DNA of 64,000 bases, taken from Candidatus Thorarchaeota archaeon. GTDB lineage: Archaea > Asgardarchaeota > Thorarchaeia > Thorarchaeales > Thorarchaeaceae. The DNA lies in the NCBI GenBank assembly GCA_008080745.1, contig SHMX01000009.1, positions 1 through 64,000 on the forward strand, read 5' to 3'. The notes below the pieces were generated by a model. It was given only the letters and a program-made list of their open reading frames with translations. It was not told where the DNA came from and did no database searches. Of the stretch, positions 15,985 through 25,643 are shown piece by piece. The first letter of the stretch is position 1; every line of letters starts with the position of its first letter. Position numbers and translations under genes: made by a program.

Positions 15985-16100
15985 GCTTCCCCTCGCGTTC
16001 ACTATTGAGCACCCTATTTTTATTTTTGCAATAGTTACTCGGTTGAGTGTTCACTAGGTTTCTAGACTCTGCAGGAAGTCCCAAATGGAAATAGATTCTC
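15985..16100 (+). repeat. Cassette repeat, copy I (3' half)
   Basis: The copy begins inside the second half of the conserved hairpin (TTCCCCTCGCGTTCACT). It has ATTGAGC at 16004 and GTTGAGT at 16042, then GTTTCTAGACTCTGCAGG and AGTCCCAAATGG, as in copy C. The 5' half is missing. It continues into a duplicate of the vapB promoter region. Confidence 0.85.
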
Positions 16101-16270
16101 CTCCGGAAAGAACAGTGATCTCATTTTCGCTTATACACCTACATACATGAGTGAACAATATGGGAAACAATATAATCTCACTCTCTGAGGAGGCCTATGC
16201 ACTTCTGCTCCATCCTCAATGGTGTTACTCATGCTCGCGAGGAGTCGGAAATTTCTGGTATTGGAAATGA
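16101..16270 (+). pseudogene. Duplicate of a vapB promoter and 5' end, truncated
   Basis: From about 16101 the sequence parallels 14265-14365: GAAAGAACAGTGAT, then CACATACATACA-like, then GTGAACAATATGGG. At 16151-16204 it encodes VNNM followed by a near copy of ISLSEEAYALL. After that the similarity stops and the frame ends at TGA 16268-16270. It is the 5' remnant of a vapB like the one at 14315. The rest of the gap to 16408 shows no gene I can support. Confidence 0.7.
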
Positions 16271-16408
16271 GTCTTTCACTCCAATCATCTGTAGGTCTAT
16301 CTCTCTGAGCGAATTATCGTAGCGGTTCAACCTCAAAAACACGAAACGCGAAACATAGAAATGTGTTTACTCATATTATTTTTCGAATCTGCTTGGGATG
16401 GAGATACC

Positions 16409-19400
16409 ATGGCCCGAAACGCCACCGAAAGGATAGAAGCACGCCAACTAAGAAATTATGAACGTGATGCAATCAGATTAATTCTTTATTCAATTGTAAT
16501 ATGCATTGCTATTCTCCCGTTGATGTCTGGAGATGTACAACAAGTTAGTTTACCTGTGCACGAGCCTGTTAATAACGTCAGTTTATCAGATAATGATCTT
16601 CTGTTGACCATTAGATTGACACATAGCCCTGATTGCATAGCACCCGGTGTTGTGGATAGTTATAGAGGGTTTGCATATGCCGATCAATATGCTGATGTGG
16701 TTCGATTTATAGATCCTATTAATGATGTAACTCTTAATCAAACTATAGAATCTGGAACTGTAGAAGAAACGATTCTTACGGGTGCCGATATTGATAATGA
16801 TGGTAGTACTGAGTTTCTACTAGTTAATGATAATGGCACAGTCAACAATTTACTGGTAGTTGATTTCAATGATGCAACTACAACCATATACAATACCTCT
16901 ATTGAATATCCCACGGATATTGCAACGGGATATTTCAACGATGATACGTTTCTTGATGTTGCTATCTTTGATATATACGGTGTTGAAACACTGGACATTC
17001 ACTCGGACCAGCGTCTTGGAATTTTCATGCATTCGGGTTTTGATACTGATTGCTATTCTATCGGGCGTTTCATTGACCCAACAGAGGACTCTATTGCCTT
17101 GGGCATATACGATGCTGCAAAAAATGGAAATTTCACTATTATTGCTGGTAATGGTACTATTCTGAGAACCACTATGATGCATGTCCCCATAATGGGTATG
17201 GCGAATTTTGATTACGGGCCTGGACTTGATGACCTTGCAATCATGATGTTTGATGGGAATCTTACTACATTATCTCCTTCGACCATGACAGTATTATACA
17301 ACATCACAGGACTTCCTGAAAGGAGCTTGGTGACAACTGGGGTTTTGAATTTTGATGGTCAGACTGACTTGTTAGTTGCTCCTATGCAAGATAATTATAC
17401 TGTGTTCATTGATGGTGCAAATGGAGATATAATTCGGTATTCAGTCAAAATAGCTGGTGTCTTTGAAGGAGCTATTGCCGGAGATCCCCCCTCACCGCTT
17501 ATCGATGGTGGGTTCATTGATGACGATAATCTTACAGATTTTGCTATCCTTGAAGGTACAGCGCGCAGTGCGGCATTTCTCAGAGGGTCCGATGGAAACA
17601 TCGGTTATGAAGAACCAAGTATCTCCAGTAAGCCGACAAACATTAGAGTCTTCGATATCAACAATAACACCCGAGATGATATCCTCGTTCTGGAAGGGAG
17701 CAATGTCTATGTGATGTTCAGTGATGTGACAGCTCCGATACTATATCCAGAAACACTCTCACCGCCTCACCCCACTATTCGAGACCCCTATATCGAAATC
17801 GAGGTGGGTATTGATGATGATACTTCTATCATTCTTGCTGACATTTATTTGCGATTTGAAGACGGGAATTGGTCTCAACCTGTTGATGAGCTTCAAAATG
17901 CAGGAACACAGTATTTTGCATTCTTAGTCGGATTACCCGAAGGTTACTATGAGTACTATCTTGTCTTTCAAGATACTTACTTGAATATCGGAACACTTGG
18001 GAATGAGACTCACCCTGTGAATTTCACTATAGCTGGTAATCTTGCTTGGACTGATACAAAGTATCAATCTACCGCTCTAGGTCATCAGCTGATGGATATA
18101 GGTAACACCTCCACTGGCGAGGAGGTTATCTATACGTTGGATTCGAGCAGTGATGTCATCTATTTGGATCGTTACACGCCTAGGGGTGAAAAACAATCAT
18201 TAGGTGTCGTTGCAAATAGAACTTTCAGCGATTTTTGGATTTACACGGGAATGATGGATGGGGATCATCTTCTAGACCCAATTATTCTACTTTATAATGC
18301 AACCGCTGAGATAGTAAACGTGACTATCTATCACGGAAATACTGGCACACTTTGGTATTCAACTCAGTATCCGTATAATCACATGAGAGATGTCCAATCT
18401 GCTCAAGCTTATGATTGTGATAGAGATGGCATAGATGAGTTCTTCTTTGTATTCGAGAACTCAAGCAATAGCCATGATGTATATCTTGCTCGTTTGAAAG
18501 CAGATGGTTTTTGGTCCAATGTATCTGTCACCGGTGGTAGCTCTGAAACTCATTCACTAAGCTTAGCATATACTTTGAATGATAACACAGCAGAAGCGGC
18601 TTTATCCTCGTCGGGAACAGGTCATGTTGATATCTTCAATGCATCCAGTATGACACTAATCTCAACCCACAATGTGACCCGTATAGAATTCGACATCACA
18701 ATACCAATCTATCTTAGAAATTATCATAATGCGTCAGAATCGCGAACCAAGTTTCTATTGTACATGTACTTCATGGACCCCTCCGGAATAAGTTATGGGT
18801 TCCATGTATTCGATGGTTCCACACCTAGGATTAATGAAACTGTCTTTTTCGAAGGTCACAACGAGCTCTATCTTGATTTGAATATTGTTGACTTGGAGGG
18901 TGATGGAACAGACGAACTGGTGGGTGTCAGCTATATTACTGGAGATATCGCACTTCTAAGGTTAGACACTCCGATTACTGTAGAGTGGTCTGTGCCATTA
19001 AGCACTGCGGATTTCTTGAGTTCTGTTATTGTCGATTTTGATGGTGATGGGCAAGATGAGATTGGAGTCTTTACTAAACAGGATACAATACTGTGGATTG
19101 TCTCTTTGAATGGGAAAATAGAACGTGAATTGAATGTTGGAGAAGGTCATGGTTGTAAGAAATTAAGCAATATCGATCTTGGATATGGTGAAGAGATTGT
19201 ATCTTATCCGCTTGTCCAGGATGGTGTGACAAAGATTGGTGTGATTCGTGATATCGTACTTATCAGACGTCTGAATGCTTCACTCACTTATTCTACAGAA
19301 GAGCTACTTCAAAGTGAATCATTGGACATCTACGTGGATGTAAGCAATATCTATTCGGAAGAAATCCCGGATGCAGAGGTATTTTTCACAGTACACTACA

Positions 19401-21910
19401 AATCAGGAGGTTCCATTATCACTCAAACGAGCTCTCTGATTTATGACATATCCAATTATTCTACAACATTGGCAGCAACGTGGCCAATTGGTGTTGTGAA
19501 TTTCAGTCTGACCATCAGTCATGATCTATATGATGTCTACGAGGAGTATTATCCCAATACTTTGGTTGTGAAGAGTGACCTGAGTGTTGAGGTCTATACA
19601 AAGAGTCTCTTGATGCAAAATCAGACCTTGACCGCAGATGTGGCTGTCACAGATAGTCTTGGTACACGAGTTTCCGATGCTTCCGTCGATATTGAGTTGG
19701 ATGGCACTCATTATGCAGTTGCCTATTCCGTCAATCTATATCGTCTATTAATTCCAAATATAGGTCTCAAACCTGGAGAATATACGATAAATGCATCCGC
19801 GAGTCATGAATATTCCGACACTGTTTCCTACGCTACAATATCATTCAGTTTGGTGGCTAATGAGATTAATATCTCCCGATTTATGCCTAATGGCCTTGAA
19901 CAAAACAATGAGTTTGTAGGCTGGTTGAATCTCACAGATATCTTTGATCATCCGATTGAGAACGCACAGGTGACAATTGTTGGTGCGGGTTTGGAACTCT
20001 TTCTGTCTGAATTAGAACCTGGATGTTATTATCTTAATTCAACTGCTGCAATGGGGCTAGGTAATCATACCTTTGAGATTCAAGTAGTACATGACTATAT
20101 TCAGGGCTCAACCTTTGGGGACTTCTATGTTGCAACCGTTGGCTCTATCACCCCCAATGTACCCGATATTTCTGCTGTTTCTGGTGGAGATCTATTCAAT
20201 GTGACAGTGTTCATCTCAGATGAGTACGGAACAACCCCTGATGATACATGGGTATGTGTTGAGATTGATGGTACGAACTATACCGCGTCAAAGATTTCTG
20301 GAAACTCGTTTAGAGTACAATTGAATGCGACCTATTCGATTGGAAAGCGAGAACTCACAATATATTATCGGTCCGCTTTCATTCATGATGGCAAGATATA
20401 CACTGATCTCAATGTTCATTCAAATCCAATTCTATCCCTTTCACCATCAAGTTATTGGACTGTTAGCCAATCTGATACGACCTTGATTGAGGTTGCTGTC
20501 AAAGACTGGTTGGGAGTATCTATCGGGGATGCATCTGTGAGTCTTAGAATCAGAGGTGTCCCCTATACCCTGACTCATGTAGTTAATGGGCTCTATAGCA
20601 CAAATATCTCAACGGTTGGATGGCCATATGGATCACATCCTTACCAACTTACAGTAGAACACGAGTATCTCTACATATTTTCGATAAGTGGAGAACTCTC
20701 AGTCATTGCAGAACCCACCATCACCATCATCCCGTCAACTGAGGTGCCTGAACAATTTACCCATCTCACTGTTACGGTTGAAGTTACAGATATCTATGAG
20801 AATCCCATCACAAATCTTGAGGTTGTGGTAGAGTTTGCTGGTATGAGATCAATTGCAGAAGAAAGTAATCTACCTGGGACATACTTTACAATCTTCGATG
20901 TTGGAAACACCTATTTTGGTACATACAACATCTCTGTACAAGTGAATGGGACACTCGCGAGTTCTGGACGCATGAGCAAATCCATTTTTGTTGAAGTTTC
21001 TACACCTGATAATGAATCTCTCAGTGCCGAAACGGTGTCTGTTGCTGGAGGATTATCACTATTACTCAGCTTGATTGGTATGATTTTATTTGTGAAGGTT
21101 TCCTCGTCTGTGTCGACAACTCCTAGAAAAAAGGATGATATTACAAAAAGCATCAGACAGATTGATAGGATTTATCTAGTCATCGTAGCAATATCTGGAT
21201 TACTATTCCTTCATTCTTGGTCACTTTTCTCAGCAGGGGAGGTTGCACTAGCTTTACTAGAGAGCATCCTTTTACTTGGATCTTCAGTCTTACTTTATGG
21301 TATTTGGCTCTACAGGGATGCTTATTCATCAATCCTGTTACAAGGTCGACTAAGTAAAAGAAGAATAGCTCTAGGTATCTGGCATCTAACTCTCGTTCCC
21401 TTTATTGTGTTACTCATATTTTACTATGGTCCGAGCTTTCAGTTCTTTGACAGGTATGTTATGAGTGTGGAATGGATAACTGTAGGTGGTTTCAGCTTTC
21501 CACCAATACTGGCGACAATCCTTGCAACATATATGAGCAGTATCGTGGTAGTGGTTATCAGCTTCTATCGTGAGATACGAAAGGGATTGAAGAGGATAGA
21601 TGATATGATTGTGTCGGGTACACCAAAGAATGTGGTTGACGAGGAACAGGTACTTCTCATAGGTCGTACGGGTGCTTCAATCAGAATCAAGTTCCTGATG
21701 TTCTTACTAATTCTGGGTGCAACAACAGTAGTCCAGCTAGACTTCATCCTGAAGAACTACTCAATGGCGGCAATTGTGCTGGTACCCATTCTATTCCTAG
21801 TATTGATTCCATTCATATCTTCAAGACTAGTAAGAGGGCTTCCAAAGATGATGAAACGACTAAGAGGGCGCTCCTCTAGAGAAGATCTTGAAATACCACT
21901 GGTTGAGTAG
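16409..21910 (+). CDS. Giant surface protein: FG-GAP repeats, Ig/macroglobulin-like repeats and C-terminal membrane bundle
   Basis: I start at ATG 16409, preceded by a GGAG motif, rather than at 16361. The ~1,833-residue protein has one hydrophobic segment near residues 28-50. FG-GAP/VCBS-type units with Asp-rich loops (DIDNDGSTEF, DCDRDGIDEF, DLEGDGTDEL, DFDGDGQDEIG) recur through roughly residues 120-960. About five beta-sandwich repeats of ~95 residues follow (for example VTDSLGTRVSDASVDIELDG). At the C-terminus about six or seven transmembrane segments (from ~1545 on) alternate with basic loops and end in a cytoplasmic tail. It is probably a long cell-surface receptor or adhesin. The membrane bundle is more than a simple anchor, so transport or signalling is possible. 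Confidence 0.75.
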   Translation: MARNATERIEARQLRNYERDAIRLILYSIVICIAILPLMSGDVQQVSLPVHEPVNNVSLSDNDLLLTIRLTHSPDCIAPGVVDSYRGFAYADQYADVVRFIDPINDVTLNQTIESGTVEETILTGADIDNDGSTEFLLVNDNGTVNNLLVVDFNDATTTIYNTSIEYPTDIATGYFNDDTFLDVAIFDIYGVETLDIHSDQRLGIFMHSGFDTDCYSIGRFIDPTEDSIALGIYDAAKNGNFTIIAGNGTILRTTMMHVPIMGMANFDYGPGLDDLAIMMFDGNLTTLSPSTMTVLYNITGLPERSLVTTGVLNFDGQTDLLVAPMQDNYTVFIDGANGDIIRYSVKIAGVFEGAIAGDPPSPLIDGGFIDDDNLTDFAILEGTARSAAFLRGSDGNIGYEEPSISSKPTNIRVFDINNNTRDDILVLEGSNVYVMFSDVTAPILYPETLSPPHPTIRDPYIEIEVGIDDDTSIILADIYLRFEDGNWSQPVDELQNAGTQYFAFLVGLPEGYYEYYLVFQDTYLNIGTLGNETHPVNFTIAGNLAWTDTKYQSTALGHQLMDIGNTSTGEEVIYTLDSSSDVIYLDRYTPRGEKQSLGVVANRTFSDFWIYTGMMDGDHLLDPIILLYNATAEIVNVTIYHGNTGTLWYSTQYPYNHMRDVQSAQAYDCDRDGIDEFFFVFENSSNSHDVYLARLKADGFWSNVSVTGGSSETHSLSLAYTLNDNTAEAALSSSGTGHVDIFNASSMTLISTHNVTRIEFDITIPIYLRNYHNASESRTKFLLYMYFMDPSGISYGFHVFDGSTPRINETVFFEGHNELYLDLNIVDLEGDGTDELVGVSYITGDIALLRLDTPITVEWSVPLSTADFLSSVIVDFDGDGQDEIGVFTKQDTILWIVSLNGKIERELNVGEGHGCKKLSNIDLGYGEEIVSYPLVQDGVTKIGVIRDIVLIRRLNASLTYSTEELLQSESLDIYVDVSNIYSEEIPDAEVFFTVHYKSGGSIITQTSSLIYDISNYSTTLAATWPIGVVNFSLTISHDLYDVYEEYYPNTLVVKSDLSVEVYTKSLLMQNQTLTADVAVTDSLGTRVSDASVDIELDGTHYAVAYSVNLYRLLIPNIGLKPGEYTINASASHEYSDTVSYATISFSLVANEINISRFMPNGLEQNNEFVGWLNLTDIFDHPIENAQVTIVGAGLELFLSELEPGCYYLNSTAAMGLGNHTFEIQVVHDYIQGSTFGDFYVATVGSITPNVPDISAVSGGDLFNVTVFISDEYGTTPDDTWVCVEIDGTNYTASKISGNSFRVQLNATYSIGKRELTIYYRSAFIHDGKIYTDLNVHSNPILSLSPSSYWTVSQSDTTLIEVAVKDWLGVSIGDASVSLRIRGVPYTLTHVVNGLYSTNISTVGWPYGSHPYQLTVEHEYLYIFSISGELSVIAEPTITIIPSTEVPEQFTHLTVTVEVTDIYENPITNLEVVVEFAGMRSIAEESNLPGTYFTIFDVGNTYFGTYNISVQVNGTLASSGRMSKSIFVEVSTPDNESLSAETVSVAGGLSLLLSLIGMILFVKVSSSVSTTPRKKDDITKSIRQIDRIYLVIVAISGLLFLHSWSLFSAGEVALALLESILLLGSSVLLYGIWLYRDAYSSILLQGRLSKRRIALGIWHLTLVPFIVLLIFYYGPSFQFFDRYVMSVEWITVGGFSFPPILATILATYMSSIVVVVISFYREIRKGLKRIDDMIVSGTPKNVVDEEQVLLIGRTGASIRIKFLMFLLILGATTVVQLDFILKNYSMAAIVLVPILFLVLIPFISSRLVRGLPKMMKRLRGRSSREDLEIPLVE

Positions 21911-22053
21911 ATACAATTCGTAATGTCTAGAGAACAGGCGCTGCTCTCAACAGAGAAACAACGTCCGAGCCATCTGGAATCAGTATTGTCCCAAAATTGG
22001 AGGCAAAATCTGCAAAGAAGCCTATTAGTACAATCTAATTCCTAGATCATAAC

Positions 22054-22959
22054 ATGATATATCATTCCCTGAACCAACTCATTGGTCATACACCTTTAGT
22101 CAAAATCCAACGACTCGATAATTTCACAAATCTCTCCATCTACGGGAAATTGGAATATCTCAATCCTGCAGGCAGTGTGAAAGATCGTGTTGCATCTTTC
22201 TTGATAGCAGATGGCGAAAAGCATGGTTTGCTTTCGAAGGACAAGAAGGTGATAGAAGCTAGTAGTGGGAATACGGGAATTGGTCTTGCAATGTTGTGTG
22301 CAGTAAAGGGCTACGATTGCATTATTGTGATGCCCGAGAGTGTGTCTGAAGAGCGAAAGCGAATTCTATGGAGTTATGGTGCGAAAGTGATTTTGACCTC
22401 TGCTGAGAAAGGGACTGATGGATCACTTGAATATGTGATTAGAACTGCTAACAAAAACCCAGAACAATACTATCATCCTAATCAGTATGATAACCCAGTC
22501 AATTGGCGGGCCCATTATGAAACCACAGCGAGTGAGATATTAGATGATACTGGTGGTGATATCACACATTTCGTTGCCGGACTTGGAACATCTGGGACCC
22601 TGATGGGAGTCGCTAAGAAACTAAAAGAGGAGTTAGATGAGGTGTCTATTGTGTCTGTTGAACCTTCTCCTGAGACCTCTATTCCTGGTCTGAAGAATAT
22701 TCAGTATTGCCGCCGACCAGCTATTCTGAATGACTGTTTGATTGATAGGAAGGTCTTTGTCAATCATCAAGACGCAATTGCTACTGCTGAAAGACTTGCT
22801 CAGACTGAGGGGCTGTTCGTTGGTCATAGTTCAGGTGCTGCAATGTATGGTGCTATTGAAATAGCTAAAGAATTGAATAATACTGATAAATCTGGAACAA
22901 TTGTGGTTCTTTTCCCCGATTCTGGAACAAAATACCTTTCGTCTAGCTCAGTATGGTGA
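22054..22959 (+). CDS. cysK: Cysteine synthase / PLP-dependent O-acetylserine (or O-phosphoserine) sulfhydrylase
   Basis: The 301-residue protein has the CysK/CysM landmarks: LNPAGSVKDRVA with the PLP Schiff-base Lys (~residue 44), the substrate loop EASSGNTGIGLA, the phosphate loop GLGTSGTLMG, and the late segment FVGHSSGAAM. Length is normal for the family. It makes L-cysteine from an activated serine and sulfide. The activated serine cannot be read with certainty, and a cystathionine beta-synthase role is also possible. It stands alone, with the methyltransferase gene 62 bp downstream. Confidence 0.88.
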   Translation: MIYHSLNQLIGHTPLVKIQRLDNFTNLSIYGKLEYLNPAGSVKDRVASFLIADGEKHGLLSKDKKVIEASSGNTGIGLAMLCAVKGYDCIIVMPESVSEERKRILWSYGAKVILTSAEKGTDGSLEYVIRTANKNPEQYYHPNQYDNPVNWRAHYETTASEILDDTGGDITHFVAGLGTSGTLMGVAKKLKEELDEVSIVSVEPSPETSIPGLKNIQYCRRPAILNDCLIDRKVFVNHQDAIATAERLAQTEGLFVGHSSGAAMYGAIEIAKELNNTDKSGTIVVLFPDSGTKYLSSSSVW

Positions 22960-23021
22960 TTATCAGTTTTTCTATTTGGTTTACAATTGACCGGAAACTT
23001 GAAGCCTGATTATAGTTTCAC

Positions 23022-23720
23022 ATGTTTACTATGGGCGATGATCGATACTACTCTGAGAAACTCTCCGCTGATAGGCTCAAGAGATGCTATGATATTGCAC
23101 CACCTCGAACTCGACAATATCTTGAGGCCGAACTAGATTATGCGACCTCCCTGCTAAATGAAAATGATATTGTTTTGGAGCTAGGCTGTGGTTATGGAAG
23201 AATTCTCCCTCGTCTAGCAGAGTCTGGCCAATCCGTTGTTGGTATTGACACGTCTTATAATAGCCTCTTAATGGCTAAGAATGACTACATAGGGGGAAAA
23301 CGGATAAATCTCTTAGAAGCCAATGCAAATTTACTTCCTTTCAGAAACGCATCTTTTGACGCTGTATTGGTTTTGCAAAATGGAATATCTGCTTTCAAAG
23401 TTAACCCCTTACAGCTGATGACGGAAACTATTCGTGTAACAAGAGCAGGAGGTCTATCCATTTTCTCCAGTTATTCTCCAAATTTCTGGGACGACAGAAT
23501 GGAATGGTTTAGGTTACAGTCTGAAGAGGGTCTTCTTGGTGAGATTGACTGGAATCTAACCAAGGATGGCGAGATTGTCTGTAAAGATGGATTTCGTGCG
23601 ACAACTTTTACCAAAGAGGATTTCCTTGCACTCACAAACTCATTAGAAACGGGGAATATTGAGGTGACCATTTCAGAAGTAGACAAATCAAGTATTTTTT
23701 GTATCATTCTCGTTCTCTGA
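23022..23720 (+). CDS. Class I SAM-dependent methyltransferase
   Basis: The 232-residue protein has motif I (VLELGCGYGRILPRLA) at ~residues 51-66, motif II (VVGIDTSYNSL), motif III (FDAVLVLQNG) and a post-motif segment (IRVTRAGGLSIFSS). These define a class I methyltransferase. The substrate cannot be read from sequence. ATG 23031 is an alternative start. It is probably transcribed with the upstream cysteine synthase or from its own promoter. Confidence 0.8.
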   Translation: MFTMGDDRYYSEKLSADRLKRCYDIAPPRTRQYLEAELDYATSLLNENDIVLELGCGYGRILPRLAESGQSVVGIDTSYNSLLMAKNDYIGGKRINLLEANANLLPFRNASFDAVLVLQNGISAFKVNPLQLMTETIRVTRAGGLSIFSSYSPNFWDDRMEWFRLQSEEGLLGEIDWNLTKDGEIVCKDGFRATTFTKEDFLALTNSLETGNIEVTISEVDKSSIFCIILVL

Positions 23721-23828
23721 TTCCTTTTTGTTATCAGATCTGCCTAGATATGATATAGAAGCAATTAATAAGTACCTTTAACCATTGTTAATTAAACAAA
23801 TAGTACACTTAAATGAGGTTGTAAGAAT

Positions 23829-24374
23829 TTGGTTCAACCTATTGGCCCTCTAATGATCGAACATCGTTTGATTGAGAGAATGATTGCAGTAATGGAAAAG
23901 GAGATTGAACGTATCGAGGCAGACAATACAGCTAACCCCAATTTCATTGAGATAGCTGTAGACTTCATTCGAACATATGCTGATAGATGCCATCATGGAA
24001 AGGAAGAGGATATACTCTTTCGCGATTTGAAGAAGAAAGATTTGACTGACGAAGATCAAGCATTGATGGATGAACTGATTCAGGAACATATCCTTGGTCG
24101 AAAACTTACCCAAGAGTTAGTGGATGCAAAAGAGAGGTATGTATCTGGAACGGATGAGGCTATCATCTCCATTGTTGATGTGATGCGTCAATTGGTGGAA
24201 TTCTATCCCCAACATATCGAAAAGGAAGACAAAGTATTCTTTAAAGCGGCAATGAAATATTTCTCTCGTGAAGAGATGGACTTGATGCTGGAAGAGGAAT
24301 ACAAATTCGACAGGGAACTTATCCACTACGTATTTGAAGACAAAGTGGAAGAGGTTGAATCTTCTCACGAATAG
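23829..24374 (+). CDS. Hemerythrin-like HHE-domain protein
   Basis: The 181-residue, all-helical protein starts at TTG. It has the HHE pattern: EHRLIERM, CHHGKEEDILF, QEHILGRK and HIEKEDKVFF, which supply the His/Glu ligands of a non-haem di-iron site. HHE proteins bind oxygen or NO or act in iron and redox sensing. Its length is typical. A small gene follows 73 bp downstream. Confidence 0.85.
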   Translation: MVQPIGPLMIEHRLIERMIAVMEKEIERIEADNTANPNFIEIAVDFIRTYADRCHHGKEEDILFRDLKKKDLTDEDQALMDELIQEHILGRKLTQELVDAKERYVSGTDEAIISIVDVMRQLVEFYPQHIEKEDKVFFKAAMKYFSREEMDLMLEEEYKFDRELIHYVFEDKVEEVESSHE

Positions 24375-24447
24375 ATGTTCTCTACTTGTATGGTATCCCT
24401 ATTCTTATATTGTATTGTAACAATAGTTAATTACATGGCTGATATCA

Positions 24448-24684
24448 ATGAAACGTGAGATTGAAGGTACCATTGTTTCCTCTCAGATAGAACATTATGG
24501 CGATAATGATATTCCGACAGGAATCGTTACTATTCGTGCTCCAGACAAGGAGTACTATAAATTCGAGATTAACGTCAATACCGAATATGAAACTGTTGAA
24601 GAGGATGCAAAGGTACATGTGACCTATGAACCTATTTTGGACAGTAAGACACTCAGGGCTCTCAAGATTAAGAAAGCTGACTAA
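24448..24684 (+). CDS. Small beta-rich protein (OB-like), unknown
   Basis: The 78-residue protein has alternating charged and hydrophobic strands (REIEGTIVSS, GIVTIRAPD, AKVHVTYEPI), suggesting a small beta-barrel. A shorter, similar protein lies at 43881. I assign no function. Confidence 0.5.
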   Translation: MKREIEGTIVSSQIEHYGDNDIPTGIVTIRAPDKEYYKFEINVNTEYETVEEDAKVHVTYEPILDSKTLRALKIKKAD

Positions 24685-24687
24685 TTA

Positions 24688-25524
24688 CTATCTCGAATTC
24701 TGAATCTTTTGGATGATATGAATTGATTCTTTTCGGCTGAGATAAAGAAACCAGACAATCATGAATATCACAAGAATGAGGGCTCCAAGAATTGCAACTA
24801 TAGTCACATCTGGTGCTGGAGTACTAGTAGGACTAAGCCTGTCCCCAACAACTCCAATAATTGCCCAGAGTCCTACTCCTGCAAATACAAAGTCGTTTTT
24901 GGTGACGAGTACCATAATGTAGATTATCAAAGTCATGAGTAGCACAAGGACAGTCCATCCGCTCTCGCCTAGAGGGCCGGGATCAAAACCAATTGACACC
25001 AGACCTGTTGTTGTGTTAACAATAGCAGCGACCGTCACCCAAGCTGTAAGCATACTCCACGCAACAGTAACAAAAAGATGTTCTTTGATTGGCCTGTTTC
25101 GTTTATTAATGCCTAATCTCAGATAAGCTCCTAACGAGGTTATCAGATAGGCGTACATTGCACCTATTGCAGGCCAGATATACCCCATGCCCCAGAGTGC
25201 GTACCAGGCTGTTGTTGATGCCCAAGAGAGGAAAAAGAACACGCTAACCTCGTGGACGTAGGGCATCTCAATTCTTTCTTCAGGCGGTTTTAGGATGTCT
25301 CGTGCTTGGTAGAAATAGAATAATGCTTGAAAGATGAATATTGGTCCCCATATCGCAAAAGTGAATGGTGCAGGACTAAGTAGTTTTGAATAGGTGTCAG
25401 CTGTAATCGACGACACAAAATCTAGGTCCAGTAGGGCAATGAAACCTCCACAAAGTATGGGAGTTAGCAAGTTAAGTATTTGGAGCATTCTCTTCTCTTT
25501 CTCTTTTTCCATTACAAGCACCAA
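24688..25524 (-). CDS. TspO/MBR-like tryptophan-rich membrane protein
   Basis: The 278-residue protein has about eight hydrophobic helices, longer than the 160-residue TspO core. The segment PAPFTFAIWGPIFIFQ resembles the conserved PAPF-x-x-WxP-x-F stretch of TspO/tryptophan-rich sensory proteins. TspO binds porphyrins and related compounds. The extended form is known in bacteria and archaea (family knowledge), but its ligand is uncertain. It is convergent with the small gene upstream. Confidence 0.65.
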   Translation of the reverse strand: MVLVMEKEKEKRMLQILNLLTPILCGGFIALLDLDFVSSITADTYSKLLSPAPFTFAIWGPIFIFQALFYFYQARDILKPPEERIEMPYVHEVSVFFFLSWASTTAWYALWGMGYIWPAIGAMYAYLITSLGAYLRLGINKRNRPIKEHLFVTVAWSMLTAWVTVAAIVNTTTGLVSIGFDPGPLGESGWTVLVLLMTLIIYIMVLVTKNDFVFAGVGLWAIIGVVGDRLSPTSTPAPDVTIVAILGALILVIFMIVWFLYLSRKESIHIIQKIQNSR

Positions 25525-25643
25525 CTATGATACAACAATGTTCTTTCTAATATAGGATTGGTTTTTTCGATTATTCTTTCTTATATTGAACAATTTGATA
25601 TCCCGTAACAATCCTAATGTTATAACAAGTTGATTAGAGATTC

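Noticed and set aside
2295-16100. CRISPR array
   Set aside because: Repeats are 130-230 bp, separated by whole genes of differing length, and contain internal hairpins. No short regular spacers and no cas genes were seen.
6421-16270. A canonical integron
   Set aside because: No IntI-type integrase is present in the window, and the attC R'' box is not conserved. I keep only the cassette-like hypothesis.
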